From CAZQSL01 sp964595945 (GTDB lineage Bacteria; UBP15; UBA6099; JAJRTR01), in the NCBI GenBank assembly GCA_964595945.1, contig CAZQSL010000087.1:1-16169 (forward strand): a stretch of 16,169 bases of DNA, in the 5' to 3' direction. The position numbers and the translations under genes are program-made. The notes beneath the pieces were generated by a model that saw only the letters and a list, made by a program, of their open reading frames with translations, did not search any database and was not told the DNA's origin. This document shows positions 6,680-13,763 of the stretch, piece after piece. The number at the start of each line of letters is the position of its first letter. Within the stretch, counting starts at the first letter, position 1.

Positions 6680-7641
6680 CTGGCGTCCCTCCTGTCGCGT
6701 TCTTCGATGATCGAGACGAATACGTCTTCGAGCGAAGGCTGGATCGATGTGGCGGCAACGTCAGGAAAACCCGCCGACGATAGTGTCCGCTCGATCAAGG
6801 AAACGGCTTGCAACGGCTCGACGCCTGGCGCCAGCGTGAGGTGAAGCCCCCTGCCGAAAAGAGCCGCGTCGCCTGTGAATGCCGCGTCTTCGAGGACCTT
6901 CATCGCCTCGTGCGGACGATCGCACACGATCTCGTACAGACTGCCGCCAGCCTTTTCGCGCTTGAGCGCGGCGGGAGTGCCGATGGCCGTGAGTTCCCCT
7001 TTATAGATGAATGCTATGCGGCCGCAGTATTCGGCCTCGTCCATGTAGTGCGTGGTCACGAATACGGTGACGCCCCTGCCGGAGAGCTCGTATATGAGGT
7101 CCCAGAATTTGCGCCGGCTCTGCGGATCGACCCCGGAGGTGGGCTCGTCGAGAAAGATAATGGGTGGCTCGTGCAGGATGGCGCATCCGAGCGCGAGCCG
7201 CTGCTTCCACCCGCCGGAGAGCGCGCCCGTCATGCTGCGGCGATGTTCGCCCAATCCGGCCATTTCGATGACCCACTCCTTCATTTCCTTTTTCCTGGCG
7301 GGCGACAGCCGGTAGATGCCCGAATAAAAGCGTATGTTTTCCTCGACTGTCAGATCGTCGTAGAGCGAAAATTTCTGGCTCATGTAGCCGATGTGGCGCT
7401 TGATCCTCTCGGGCTGCGTCCTGACGTCAAACCCCGCGACGGAGCCTGCCCCGCCGGTGGGCGCGAGCAGTCCGCAGAGCATTTTTATCGTCGTAGATTT
7501 GCCGGCTCCATTGGGCCCGAGAAATCCGAATATCTCGCCGCGCGGGACTTCGAAGCTCACACCCTTTACGGCATAAAAATCACCGAACCTGCGCTCAAGC
7601 CCCTCGACGCGCACTGCCGTGGTGAATTCATGCGTTGCCAT
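6676..7641 (-). CDS. ABC transporter ATPase, canonical second NBD (YbhF C-terminal-half equivalent)
   Basis: A 321-residue nucleotide-binding subunit of the DrrA/CcmA-like group. Walker A is GPNGAGKST (42-50), the Q-loop glutamine Q89 is in YMSQKF, the signature is LSGGWKQ (141-147, W in place of the more usual M), Walker B with catalytic glutamate is IIFLDEP (161-167, E166), and the switch histidine is H198 in TTHYMDEAE. The C-terminal 90 residues end in QPSLEDVFVS, the typical tail of this group. The ATG at 7641 is chosen because GGAGG lies 6 nt upstream; an in-frame GTG at 7656 is less well placed. The start overlaps the 3' end of the other ATPase gene. All ATP-hydrolysis residues are present, so this half probably drives transport. 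Confidence 0.93.
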   Translation of the reverse strand: MATHEFTTAVRVEGLERRFGDFYAVKGVSFEVPRGEIFGFLGPNGAGKSTTIKMLCGLLAPTGGAGSVAGFDVRTQPERIKRHIGYMSQKFSLYDDLTVEENIRFYSGIYRLSPARKKEMKEWVIEMAGLGEHRRSMTGALSGGWKQRLALGCAILHEPPIIFLDEPTSGVDPQSRRKFWDLIYELSGRGVTVFVTTHYMDEAEYCGRIAFIYKGELTAIGTPAALKREKAGGSLYEIVCDRPHEAMKVLEDAAFTGDAALFGRGLHLTLAPGVEPLQAVSLIERTLSSAGFPDVAATSIQPSLEDVFVSIIEERDRRDAR

Positions 7642-8572
7642 CTGCCGCCTCCGCACTGCCGGAGATGAAAGACACGAACACGTCTTCGAGCGCCGGCTCG
7701 ATCTCCCTGATGTCAGGCGCCGGTTGCCCGGCCGATGTGAATATGGAGGTTATCTCACTTGCGGGATCACCGCCGGATTTCACCATCAGGTGTATCTTGT
7801 CGCCGAATAGAGCAGCCGACTCGTCGCCGAAACGCGACTTGACGAGATGTACCGCGCCGCGCGGGTCAGGCGTGCCAATGGCGAAGATGCGGCCGGGAAG
7901 AAGACGCTTGATTTCGCGTGGCGTGCCTTCGGCTATGAGTCGTCCCTTGTGAAGCAGCGCGATACGGTTGCAACGCTCCGCCTCATCGAGATATGCTGTC
8001 GACACGAAAATCGTGACTCCCTCGGAGAGCATCTGGTAGAGGATTTTCCAGAAATCACGGCGCGAAACGGGATCGACGCCGTTGGTGGGTTCGTCGAGGA
8101 AAAGGACTTTCGGACGGTGGACGAGAGCGCAGACGAGACCGAGTTTCTGCTTCATGCCGCCGGAAAGCTTGCCCGCCGGCCGTTTTGTGAAGGGGGCGAG
8201 ATTGCTGAACTGTAGAAGCCGCTCGACAGCCTCCCGTCTTTCCACGCGCGAAACGCCATAGATGTCGGCATAAAAATCGATGTTTTCCATTACAGTGAGA
8301 TCGGGGTAGAGTCCGAATTTCTGGCTCATGTAGCCGATGTGGTCCTTGATGGATTCGGCCTGCCTGACAGTGTGTAGCCCCGCGACCCAGGCTTCGCCTG
8401 ATGTGGGGTCCATGATGGATGTCAGCATGCGCATCGCCGTGGTCTTGCCTGCGCCGTCGGGCCCGACTATGCCGTAGATTTCACCCTCTTCGACCATGAT
8501 GGACAGATCGTGGACGGCCGTAAGCGCGCCGAATCTCTTTGTGAGTGACTGTGTCCTGATAGCTGCTGGCAT
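7628..8572 (-). CDS. ABC transporter ATPase with degenerate H-switch (YbhF N-terminal-half equivalent)
   Basis: A 314-residue nucleotide-binding subunit. Walker A is GPDGAGKTT (37-45), Q84 forms the Q-loop, the signature is LSGGMKQ (136-142) and Walker B is VLFLDEP (156-162, E161). The switch histidine is missing: where the sister protein has TTHYMDEAE this one has STAYLDEAE, placing alanine at 193. The same change is, from memory, found in the N-terminal half of fused relatives such as RbbA. The tail IEPALEDVFVSF matches the sister. GGAGG lies 6 nt before the ATG. A heterodimer with the canonical ATPase would then have one altered site. It is split from the other half where E. coli YbhF is fused. 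Confidence 0.93.
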   Translation of the reverse strand: MPAAIRTQSLTKRFGALTAVHDLSIMVEEGEIYGIVGPDGAGKTTAMRMLTSIMDPTSGEAWVAGLHTVRQAESIKDHIGYMSQKFGLYPDLTVMENIDFYADIYGVSRVERREAVERLLQFSNLAPFTKRPAGKLSGGMKQKLGLVCALVHRPKVLFLDEPTNGVDPVSRRDFWKILYQMLSEGVTIFVSTAYLDEAERCNRIALLHKGRLIAEGTPREIKRLLPGRIFAIGTPDPRGAVHLVKSRFGDESAALFGDKIHLMVKSGGDPASEITSIFTSAGQPAPDIREIEPALEDVFVSFISGSAEAADGNA

Positions 8573-8589
8573 GTGAATCCTCCGGCTGG

Positions 8590-9747
8590 TTATTTCGCTG
8601 AAAAGAGTGCGTCGGCCGGCATGCCGGGTTTGAGCTGCCCACCGGGGTTGGGTATCCGTATCTTGATGCGATAGACGAGTTTGACCCGTTCCTGCTCGGT
8701 CTGCACGCTTTTCGGTGTGAACTCCGACTGAGATGAAATAAATGAAATCACGCCATTATATTTTTTGCCCGGATATGAGTCGGTCGTGATGGTGACAGGA
8801 GTGCCGGTGTGGATTTTCCCGAGGTCGGTTTCCTGGATATAGGCTTTCATGTAAACGGTTGTGAGATCGCCGACAGTGACAACGGGAGTGCCGGGTGATA
8901 CCCATTCGCCGGGTTCGACATTTTTGGAAAGCACGATGCCGGTGACAGGTGAGGCGAGTCTGGCATAGGAAAGACGCAGAGCCGAGAGAGCAACGGCTTC
9001 GCCAGCGAGCTGGACGCGTGCGCGCGCCTGAGCGACGGTTTCCTTTCTCGCGCCGGCGCGTACGAGAGCGAGGGCTTCGCTCGCGCGGCGGTGTTCGGAC
9101 TCCGCCTGCCTTATCTGGTCCGGCCGTGCGCCCGAGCGCACGAGGCTTGCCTGCTGCCGGGCCTGTTCGAGCTGGGCGCGAAGGACATCCCGCGCGGCGC
9201 GCGCGGCGTCATAATCCTTGCGCGCGAGCACATCCTTGTCGAAAAGGTCTTCGGCGCGTCTGAAGTCAGCCTCCGCGCGGTTGACCTCTGCCGTGACGCG
9301 GCTGACGGCTGCGTCCGCCTGCGAAATCTCCTGTGGCCGCGCGCCCGCCAGCACATCGTCGAGCGCCGCTTTCGCCCGCTGTACCGCTGCCTCTGCCTGT
9401 GCTATTTCCTGCGGCCGCGCCCCGGACTGCAAGTCGGCGAGTCCTGCCTCAGCCACCTGCCGGTCAGCCTGTCTCATGGCGAGATCACGCTCGAAATCGG
9501 ATGGATCGAGTGTCGCCACGAGTTGCCCCGTGGTGATGCTGTCACCTTCTTCGACGAGCCGGCTCGTGAGGCGCCCCTGCACTTTGAAACTCAGATCGAC
9601 TTCATCCACTTCGATGTTGCCGCTCGCCATGATTGTCCCTGCGGGTACGGCGGCGCGCCTTTTGACTGCGCCGGCATAGTACCACCATCCAAAAGCGGAT
9701 GCGGCGATGACAATGATGATTGCTGCGATGGGTTTTCGGTTTTTCAT
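8590..9747 (-). CDS. HlyD/YbhG-family periplasmic adaptor (membrane fusion protein)
   Basis: A 385-residue adaptor linking the inner-membrane ABC core to the envelope. An N-terminal anchor helix lies at about 7-25. The first half of the biotinyl-lipoyl domain (GNIEVDEVDLSFKVQGRL) follows at 43-60, then a long alpha-hairpin of coiled coil at about 85-262, the second lipoyl half (ASPVTGIVLSKNVEPGEWV) at 265-283, and beta-barrel domains to the end. The hairpin carries four copies of a GAR-(P/K) motif at 109, 135, 206 and 232. The ATG at 9747 is preferred over an upstream in-frame ATG at 9777 because GGGAGG precedes it by 6 nt and the longer form would begin inside the operator. It is separated from tetR by 48 nt containing a second operator. 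No outer-membrane partner gene is in the window. Confidence 0.92.
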   Translation of the reverse strand: MKNRKPIAAIIIVIAASAFGWWYYAGAVKRRAAVPAGTIMASGNIEVDEVDLSFKVQGRLTSRLVEEGDSITTGQLVATLDPSDFERDLAMRQADRQVAEAGLADLQSGARPQEIAQAEAAVQRAKAALDDVLAGARPQEISQADAAVSRVTAEVNRAEADFRRAEDLFDKDVLARKDYDAARAARDVLRAQLEQARQQASLVRSGARPDQIRQAESEHRRASEALALVRAGARKETVAQARARVQLAGEAVALSALRLSYARLASPVTGIVLSKNVEPGEWVSPGTPVVTVGDLTTVYMKAYIQETDLGKIHTGTPVTITTDSYPGKKYNGVISFISSQSEFTPKSVQTEQERVKLVYRIKIRIPNPGGQLKPGMPADALFSAK

Positions 9748-9759
9748 ATAGCGCCTCCC

Positions 9760-9779
9760 ATGTGAATGAGTGTTCACAT
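9760..9779. promoter_or_regulatory. TetR operator O2 between tetR and the adaptor gene
   Basis: ATGTGAATGAGTGTTCACAT is a 20-bp palindrome with 7-bp arms and a 6-bp centre. Its core, TGTGAA-N6-TTCACA, is the same as that of the operator ahead of tetR. It ends 12 nt upstream of the adaptor ATG. I see no convincing promoter hexamers beside it, so it may control a weak internal promoter or act as a roadblock within the operon. Confidence 0.75.
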
Positions 9780-9795
9780 TGTTGAATAAAAAAAA

Positions 9796-10398
9796 TCACG
9801 CTGGCCTTAGTATTTTCAGGAAGACAGGCCATGCCTTTTTTGCATATGCGGTAGTGTCGAACGCGCCATCGGTGACGAACCATAGCATCACGGGCGGCAT
9901 GAGGATGCCGATGAACATTGTCGCGGCGGCGTCGGGGTCGATGGCAGCGTCGATGGAGCCGGCATTCTGGCCTTCGATGATGATTTCGCGGACGTTGCCG
10001 ATGTAGCCCGTGATGATGCCCCTGGCGATGGCCTTGCGTTCGAGGTAATGAGGGGAAATCTTGTCGGACGCGAAGATGATGCGCGGTATGACTGGGAAGT
10101 CGCGGACGAGTTCGAGATGTTTGTGCATGATGAGATGGAGTTTTTCGACCGGGTCGGTGGCGGTGTCGTTGACGCTGGCGATGTTTGCGGCGAGGGTACT
10201 GCTGATGCGGTCTATTATGGCCTGGAGGATGTTGTCCTTGCTGGTGAAATGCCTGTAGATGGCTGATGGGACAAGACCGATGTGGCGGGCGATCATGGCG
10301 ATGCTGAGATCGTCGATGCCTTTTTCGGCCACGATCCTGAGCGCGGCTTCGACGATCTGGCCGCGACGGCTTTCGGTATCGCGTTTCTGCGTGGCCAT
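9796..10398 (-). CDS. TetR-family transcriptional repressor (CecR-like position)
   Basis: A 200-residue regulator. The N-terminal DNA-binding domain (about 10-56) has the TetR helix-turn-helix at about 32-52, with the family's IARHIGLVPSAIYRHFTSKD pattern. The ligand-binding domain from 60 to 200 is mostly helical and too variable to name an inducer. GGAGG lies 4-5 nt before the ATG. It is first in the export operon, as cecR (ybiH) is ahead of ybhGFSR in E. coli. Two identical-core palindromes, one over its own promoter and one before the next gene, indicate that it represses itself and the pump until a pumped or related compound binds. Confidence 0.93.
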   Translation of the reverse strand: MATQKRDTESRRGQIVEAALRIVAEKGIDDLSIAMIARHIGLVPSAIYRHFTSKDNILQAIIDRISSTLAANIASVNDTATDPVEKLHLIMHKHLELVRDFPVIPRIIFASDKISPHYLERKAIARGIITGYIGNVREIIIEGQNAGSIDAAIDPDAAATMFIGILMPPVMLWFVTDGAFDTTAYAKKAWPVFLKILRPA

Positions 10399-10409
10399 TG
10401 CCCCTCCGT

Positions 10410-10427
10410 TGTGAATGCCTATTCACA
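10410..10427. promoter_or_regulatory. TetR operator O1 over the tetR transcription start
   Basis: TGTGAATGCCTATTCACA has perfect 7-bp arms (TGTGAAT/ATTCACA) around GCCT. It starts within the -10 box and covers the predicted +1, the classic position for a repressor. Its outer six bases on each side match operator O2 exactly. Confidence 0.82.
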
Positions 10428-10454
10428 TTATACGGCGGCTTCGAAAATTGTCAA
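10427..10454 (-). promoter_or_regulatory. Consensus sigma70 promoter of the tetR-export operon
   Basis: On the minus strand TTGACA (10449-10454) and TATAAT (10427-10432) are both perfect consensus hexamers, 16 bp apart. Transcription would start near 10420, giving a leader of only about 20 nt that holds the Shine-Dalgarno. The last -10 base is shared with operator O1. The TGA inside the -35 box is the stop codon of the upstream glycosyltransferase gene. Confidence 0.85.
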
Positions 10455-12166
10455 TCGGGACTGCGGTTATTTTTACGCGTGTAGACATAGAAGGAGCCGA
10501 ACCGGCGCAGGGTGTATCGGGAAGCGAGGATTCGATCGTTTTTCATCGTATCGAAAAACACGCGGGCCTGAGTGGACGAGTGAGTGGGTATCGAAAACAC
10601 ATAGGCGTAATTGCGGCGCGAGGATATGCTGTGGCGGATGCGGTGGGGATTGTCGAAGAGAAAGTCGGGTGAATAATCACGGCGGTCGAGTGCGTAGATG
10701 ATTTCGTTGGGAGCGGTGATGGCCATGCCGGACGGAGTGGAGGACTTGAGAAAGGCGACGGTCTGCGAAAAGCCGGTGAGACCATGGTTGTAGGCCGTCT
10801 GATAGCCGGCGCGGCAGAGTATTGCTGACAGGCTGATATTGGCTCCGATGGCGGTGACGATGAGGACCGTGATGAGGTGCGGTCGCAGACGGCGGTTGAG
10901 GATACACACGACAGCCGGCAGCGCGGCGGCAAGGATAAAAATGGAGGTCTTAATAATTGCGGCTTTTATGACCGGCATCGCGGGAAGCGAGAGGATAGCG
11001 GCGTTGCGGATCGTATATCTATAGGTATAGATGAGATCAGCCGGGAGGAGGCGTGCGAGGAACGCTATCGCCAGTGCGGCAATAATGATGGATAGCGGCG
11101 GGACCATGTCTTTTTCGGCAAGGGCGAGGGAAAGCGCAATCGCGATCAGGGGGATCGCCGGCACGATGTACTTGGGAAATCCCGAGACTGCGCCGCCGAT
11201 GATGGTGAAGCCGACGAGGACGGACAGTGCTGCGATGAGATAAAAATCCAGCTGGGAGAGAGTACGGGTTTTGATGAATCTGGCGATTGAAGAAATCGTG
11301 ACAGCCATGATGGCAAGAGTCAGAAACAGACCAAGCCACAGGATGTCGGCCAGGAAATTGGTGGCGATGAAATACAGTGCGCCGGAGGTTTCGGCGCTTG
11401 TTGCGATGAATTGGAGAAAAAAGTATCTGAAGGGAAAAACCGCGTCGAGGTTTTTTGCGGTGCAGTAGGGAAACCACGTCACGACAAAGATGGAAAACCC
11501 GGTGAAAAGCGCGAAGGCAAATGGTTTCAGCCGGGCGCGGGCGGGAGCATGGAGCATGGCAGCGCATGCGAGCGCAATGGCTACGACCGGCGGAGTGGTG
11601 AGTTTGCACCAGAGACAGAGTGCCAGCGAAAGTGAGGCGAGCGCAACGGCAGTGCGGGATTTTGTGTAAAAGATGCGGATGGACGATGCGGCAAACAGCA
11701 GCAGAAGAGGCGTGAAAATAGTATTGTCGATGTCGGTGATCGCACCGCCGATGTTGAAAAGAGGAGTGGCAGCGGTGACAAGGCAGGCAAGGGCGCCAAG
11801 GAGTGCGCGAACTGCTCGCGGCTTGTGCGGCAATGCCATCAGGACAGCAACAAAAGTGACCGGAAGGGACAGGGCAAGGAGTAAAACTCCGGCGACGCGC
11901 GCCGTGTGGTCGCTGAATCCGAAGATGCTGAATGCGGCGGCCATGACTTCGGGATAAAGTGATGGTGATTGTGTGAAGGTGATATCCGGGTTGGCGATCC
12001 ACCGGGGCGAGCCGTACTGAAAGGTCGTGCGGGCCGCTCCGAGCCACCACAATTCCGACCGCGCGATCTCACCCCCAGCCCGGTGAAGCCCGCAGGTAAA
12101 GTATATTACTGCCGCAAGTGACAGCATCGAGATGGCAAGCAAGTATTTTGACTTGTCAGATTTCAC
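10451..12166 (-). CDS. GT-C fold membrane glycosyltransferase (GT39/PMT-2-like)
   Basis: A 571-residue multi-pass inner-membrane protein. There are about eleven hydrophobic helices between residue 8 and about 450, then a periplasmic C-terminal domain of roughly 110 residues with few hydrophobic stretches. After the first helix comes the long loop typical of polyprenyl-phosphate-sugar transferases, with an acidic residue near the membrane (GGEIARSE, 31-38), then QSPSLYPEVMAAAFSIFGFS and TARVAGVLL, resembling the PxLY and sxxxxR features of GT39/ArnT-like enzymes. A second acidic group, TDIDNTIF, is at 144-151. The start is GTG with AGGAG 6 nt upstream. The likely reaction is transfer of a sugar from a lipid-linked donor at the outer face of the inner membrane; donor and acceptor are unknown. 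It is on the same strand as the export operon, which has its own promoter. Confidence 0.72.
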   Translation of the reverse strand: MKSDKSKYLLAISMLSLAAVIYFTCGLHRAGGEIARSELWWLGAARTTFQYGSPRWIANPDITFTQSPSLYPEVMAAAFSIFGFSDHTARVAGVLLLALSLPVTFVAVLMALPHKPRAVRALLGALACLVTAATPLFNIGGAITDIDNTIFTPLLLLFAASSIRIFYTKSRTAVALASLSLALCLWCKLTTPPVVAIALACAAMLHAPARARLKPFAFALFTGFSIFVVTWFPYCTAKNLDAVFPFRYFFLQFIATSAETSGALYFIATNFLADILWLGLFLTLAIMAVTISSIARFIKTRTLSQLDFYLIAALSVLVGFTIIGGAVSGFPKYIVPAIPLIAIALSLALAEKDMVPPLSIIIAALAIAFLARLLPADLIYTYRYTIRNAAILSLPAMPVIKAAIIKTSIFILAAALPAVVCILNRRLRPHLITVLIVTAIGANISLSAILCRAGYQTAYNHGLTGFSQTVAFLKSSTPSGMAITAPNEIIYALDRRDYSPDFLFDNPHRIRHSISSRRNYAYVFSIPTHSSTQARVFFDTMKNDRILASRYTLRRFGSFYVYTRKNNRSPD

Positions 12167-12371
12167 TTATGGCTCCTGCCGCAATGGAAGTAACGACTAC
12201 TGGAATAAGGATAATCGTTAATGCCATAAACCCGCAACAGTCGATACCATTTCGGTGGCGATCGCATGGACGGTGATTGAGTAGCTATCCGGCGTGGTTT
12301 TGTGTTTTTTTTAGTGCAAAATAAGCGCGACATAAGATAAAATCAGACAAAACGTGAACGGAGGTGTGTGA
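12167..12371. other. Divergent intergenic region between the GT-C and GH1 genes
   Basis: This 205-bp AT-richer stretch must hold promoters for both flanking genes. On the plus strand TAAAAT (12338-12343) could be a -10 box for the GH1 gene, but the matching -35 position is poor. A T-rich run (12298-12312) has no stem before it. A single GCGATCGC occurs at 12258-12265. I cannot call either promoter with confidence. Confidence 0.3.
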
Positions 12372-13742
12372 ATGGCTGACAAAAAGAGAACATTTCCCCA
12401 GGGATTTGTATGGGGCACATCGACAGCCGGCCATCAGGTCGAAGGACACAACTACAATACCGACTGGTGGAAATTCGAGCAGGAAGGCAAGATCAAGGAC
12501 GGCACCAAAACCGGCGTCTGCATGGACTACTGGAACAGGTATGAGGAAGACCACGACCTGATGGTCAAACTCGGCTATCAGGCGTTTCGCCTCGGCATCG
12601 AATGGGGCAAGATCGAACCCCACGAAGGCCAGATCGACCACGAAGCCATCGCGCGCTACAAACAAATACTCCAGTCCCTCCGCGATCACAATCTGAAAAT
12701 CTGCCTGACGCTCTACCACTGGGTACTGCCCCTGTGGTTCGCCGAAGCAGGCGGGTGGATGAACTCCAGGGCAGTCGACAAATTCGTGAAGTACTGCGAA
12801 ATCATCGTGAAGGAATTCGCGGAATTCCCCGATCTGTGGTGCACTCTCAACGAACCTCTCATGCCCCCGTCGATGGGCTATCTGACGGGCGAATTTCCGC
12901 CGGAACACAAGTCGTTCAAAGAATACGGCCACGTCACATACCAGTTGCTGTGCGCGCATGCCAGAGTGTACGAACTCATCCACAAGACAGTCCACCGCGC
13001 GCCCGACGGCGGCCCCGTCATGGCGGGCGTCGCCACGGCTTATCAGCATGTCGAAGGCTGGGGCACCCCGGGACCGGCAGGCCTTATCGAAAAACTCGCG
13101 GCAAAACTTTTCGTCGCGTCGAGCTTCGGCGGCTGGGACAAAGCCATCAAGACCGGCACGGCGCCCATCCCGTTCGGCCCCAGGACCGTCGCCAACCTCA
13201 AGGACAGTTACGACTACTGCGGCGCCAATTACTACATGCGCAACTCCGTGAAATTCGACCTGTCCCGCCCCGATCAGGGATTCCTCGAATTTCAGGATGT
13301 GCCCGAAGGTATCGAATCCACTCAGTTCGGCTGGCAGATTTATCCTCCCGGACTCTATCACACGCTGATGAATGTCTGGAACACTTTCAAAAAACCCATC
13401 TACATACTCGAAAACGGCATCGCCGACGACTGCGACGCCCAGCGCCCGAAATACCTCCTCGAACACCTCACGCAGGTGCATCGCGCCATCACCAGCGGCG
13501 CCGACGTAAGAGGCTACTATCAGTGGTCATACATGGACAATTTCGAATGGAAGGAAGGCTTCTCCAAAAAATTCGGACTCGTCGCTGTCGATCACACCGA
13601 TCCCGCACTCAAGCGCAAACCGCGGCCAAGCGCATATATGTATGGCGATATCATCCGGGAAAACGGCATCACCGAAGATATCGTCAACAAATACGCGCCC
13701 TCGGCAAAAGAAGGCGTTTTCGGCAACAAGTGGATGAAATGA
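12372..13742 (+). CDS. Glycoside hydrolase family 1 beta-glycosidase
   Basis: A 456-residue retaining beta-glycosidase with the full single-domain GH1 barrel. The N-terminal signature FPQGFVWGTSTAGHQVEG lies at 8-25 with substrate-binding Q22. H116-W117 lies in TLYHW. The acid/base is E161 in TLNEP and the nucleophile is E347 in YILENG. The aglycone/sugar-recognition region is QWSYMDNFEWKEGFSKKFGL (384-403). E392 followed by W, in place of the serine found in 6-phospho-glycosidases, points to unphosphorylated sugars. There is no signal peptide, so it acts in the cytoplasm on imported oligosaccharides, probably beta-glucosides and/or beta-galactosides. GGAGG lies 7 nt before the ATG. The phrasing LGIEWGKIEP and HWVLPLWF resembles the archaeal/thermophile GH1 group, but this is an impression from memory. 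Confidence 0.93.
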   Translation: MADKKRTFPQGFVWGTSTAGHQVEGHNYNTDWWKFEQEGKIKDGTKTGVCMDYWNRYEEDHDLMVKLGYQAFRLGIEWGKIEPHEGQIDHEAIARYKQILQSLRDHNLKICLTLYHWVLPLWFAEAGGWMNSRAVDKFVKYCEIIVKEFAEFPDLWCTLNEPLMPPSMGYLTGEFPPEHKSFKEYGHVTYQLLCAHARVYELIHKTVHRAPDGGPVMAGVATAYQHVEGWGTPGPAGLIEKLAAKLFVASSFGGWDKAIKTGTAPIPFGPRTVANLKDSYDYCGANYYMRNSVKFDLSRPDQGFLEFQDVPEGIESTQFGWQIYPPGLYHTLMNVWNTFKKPIYILENGIADDCDAQRPKYLLEHLTQVHRAITSGADVRGYYQWSYMDNFEWKEGFSKKFGLVAVDHTDPALKRKPRPSAYMYGDIIRENGITEDIVNKYAPSAKEGVFGNKWMK

Positions 13743-13763
13743 TCGCAAGCTGGCATGCCGGTA

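Noticed and set aside
8572..8578. TGTGAAT half-site just upstream of the first ATPase gene as a third TetR operator
   Set aside because: The opposing TTCACA half is absent. Similar single halves near 2533 and 12366 also lack partners, and the match overlaps start-codon sequence.
12258..12265. GCGATCGC as a cyanobacterial HIP1 repeat
   Set aside because: I noticed only a single copy in 16 kb; HIP1-bearing genomes show it far more often.
12285..13481. A 398-codon open frame on the minus strand across the GH1 gene
   Set aside because: It is antisense to a gene with all GH1 catalytic motifs, has no recognisable domain, and reflects codon bias in the real frame.
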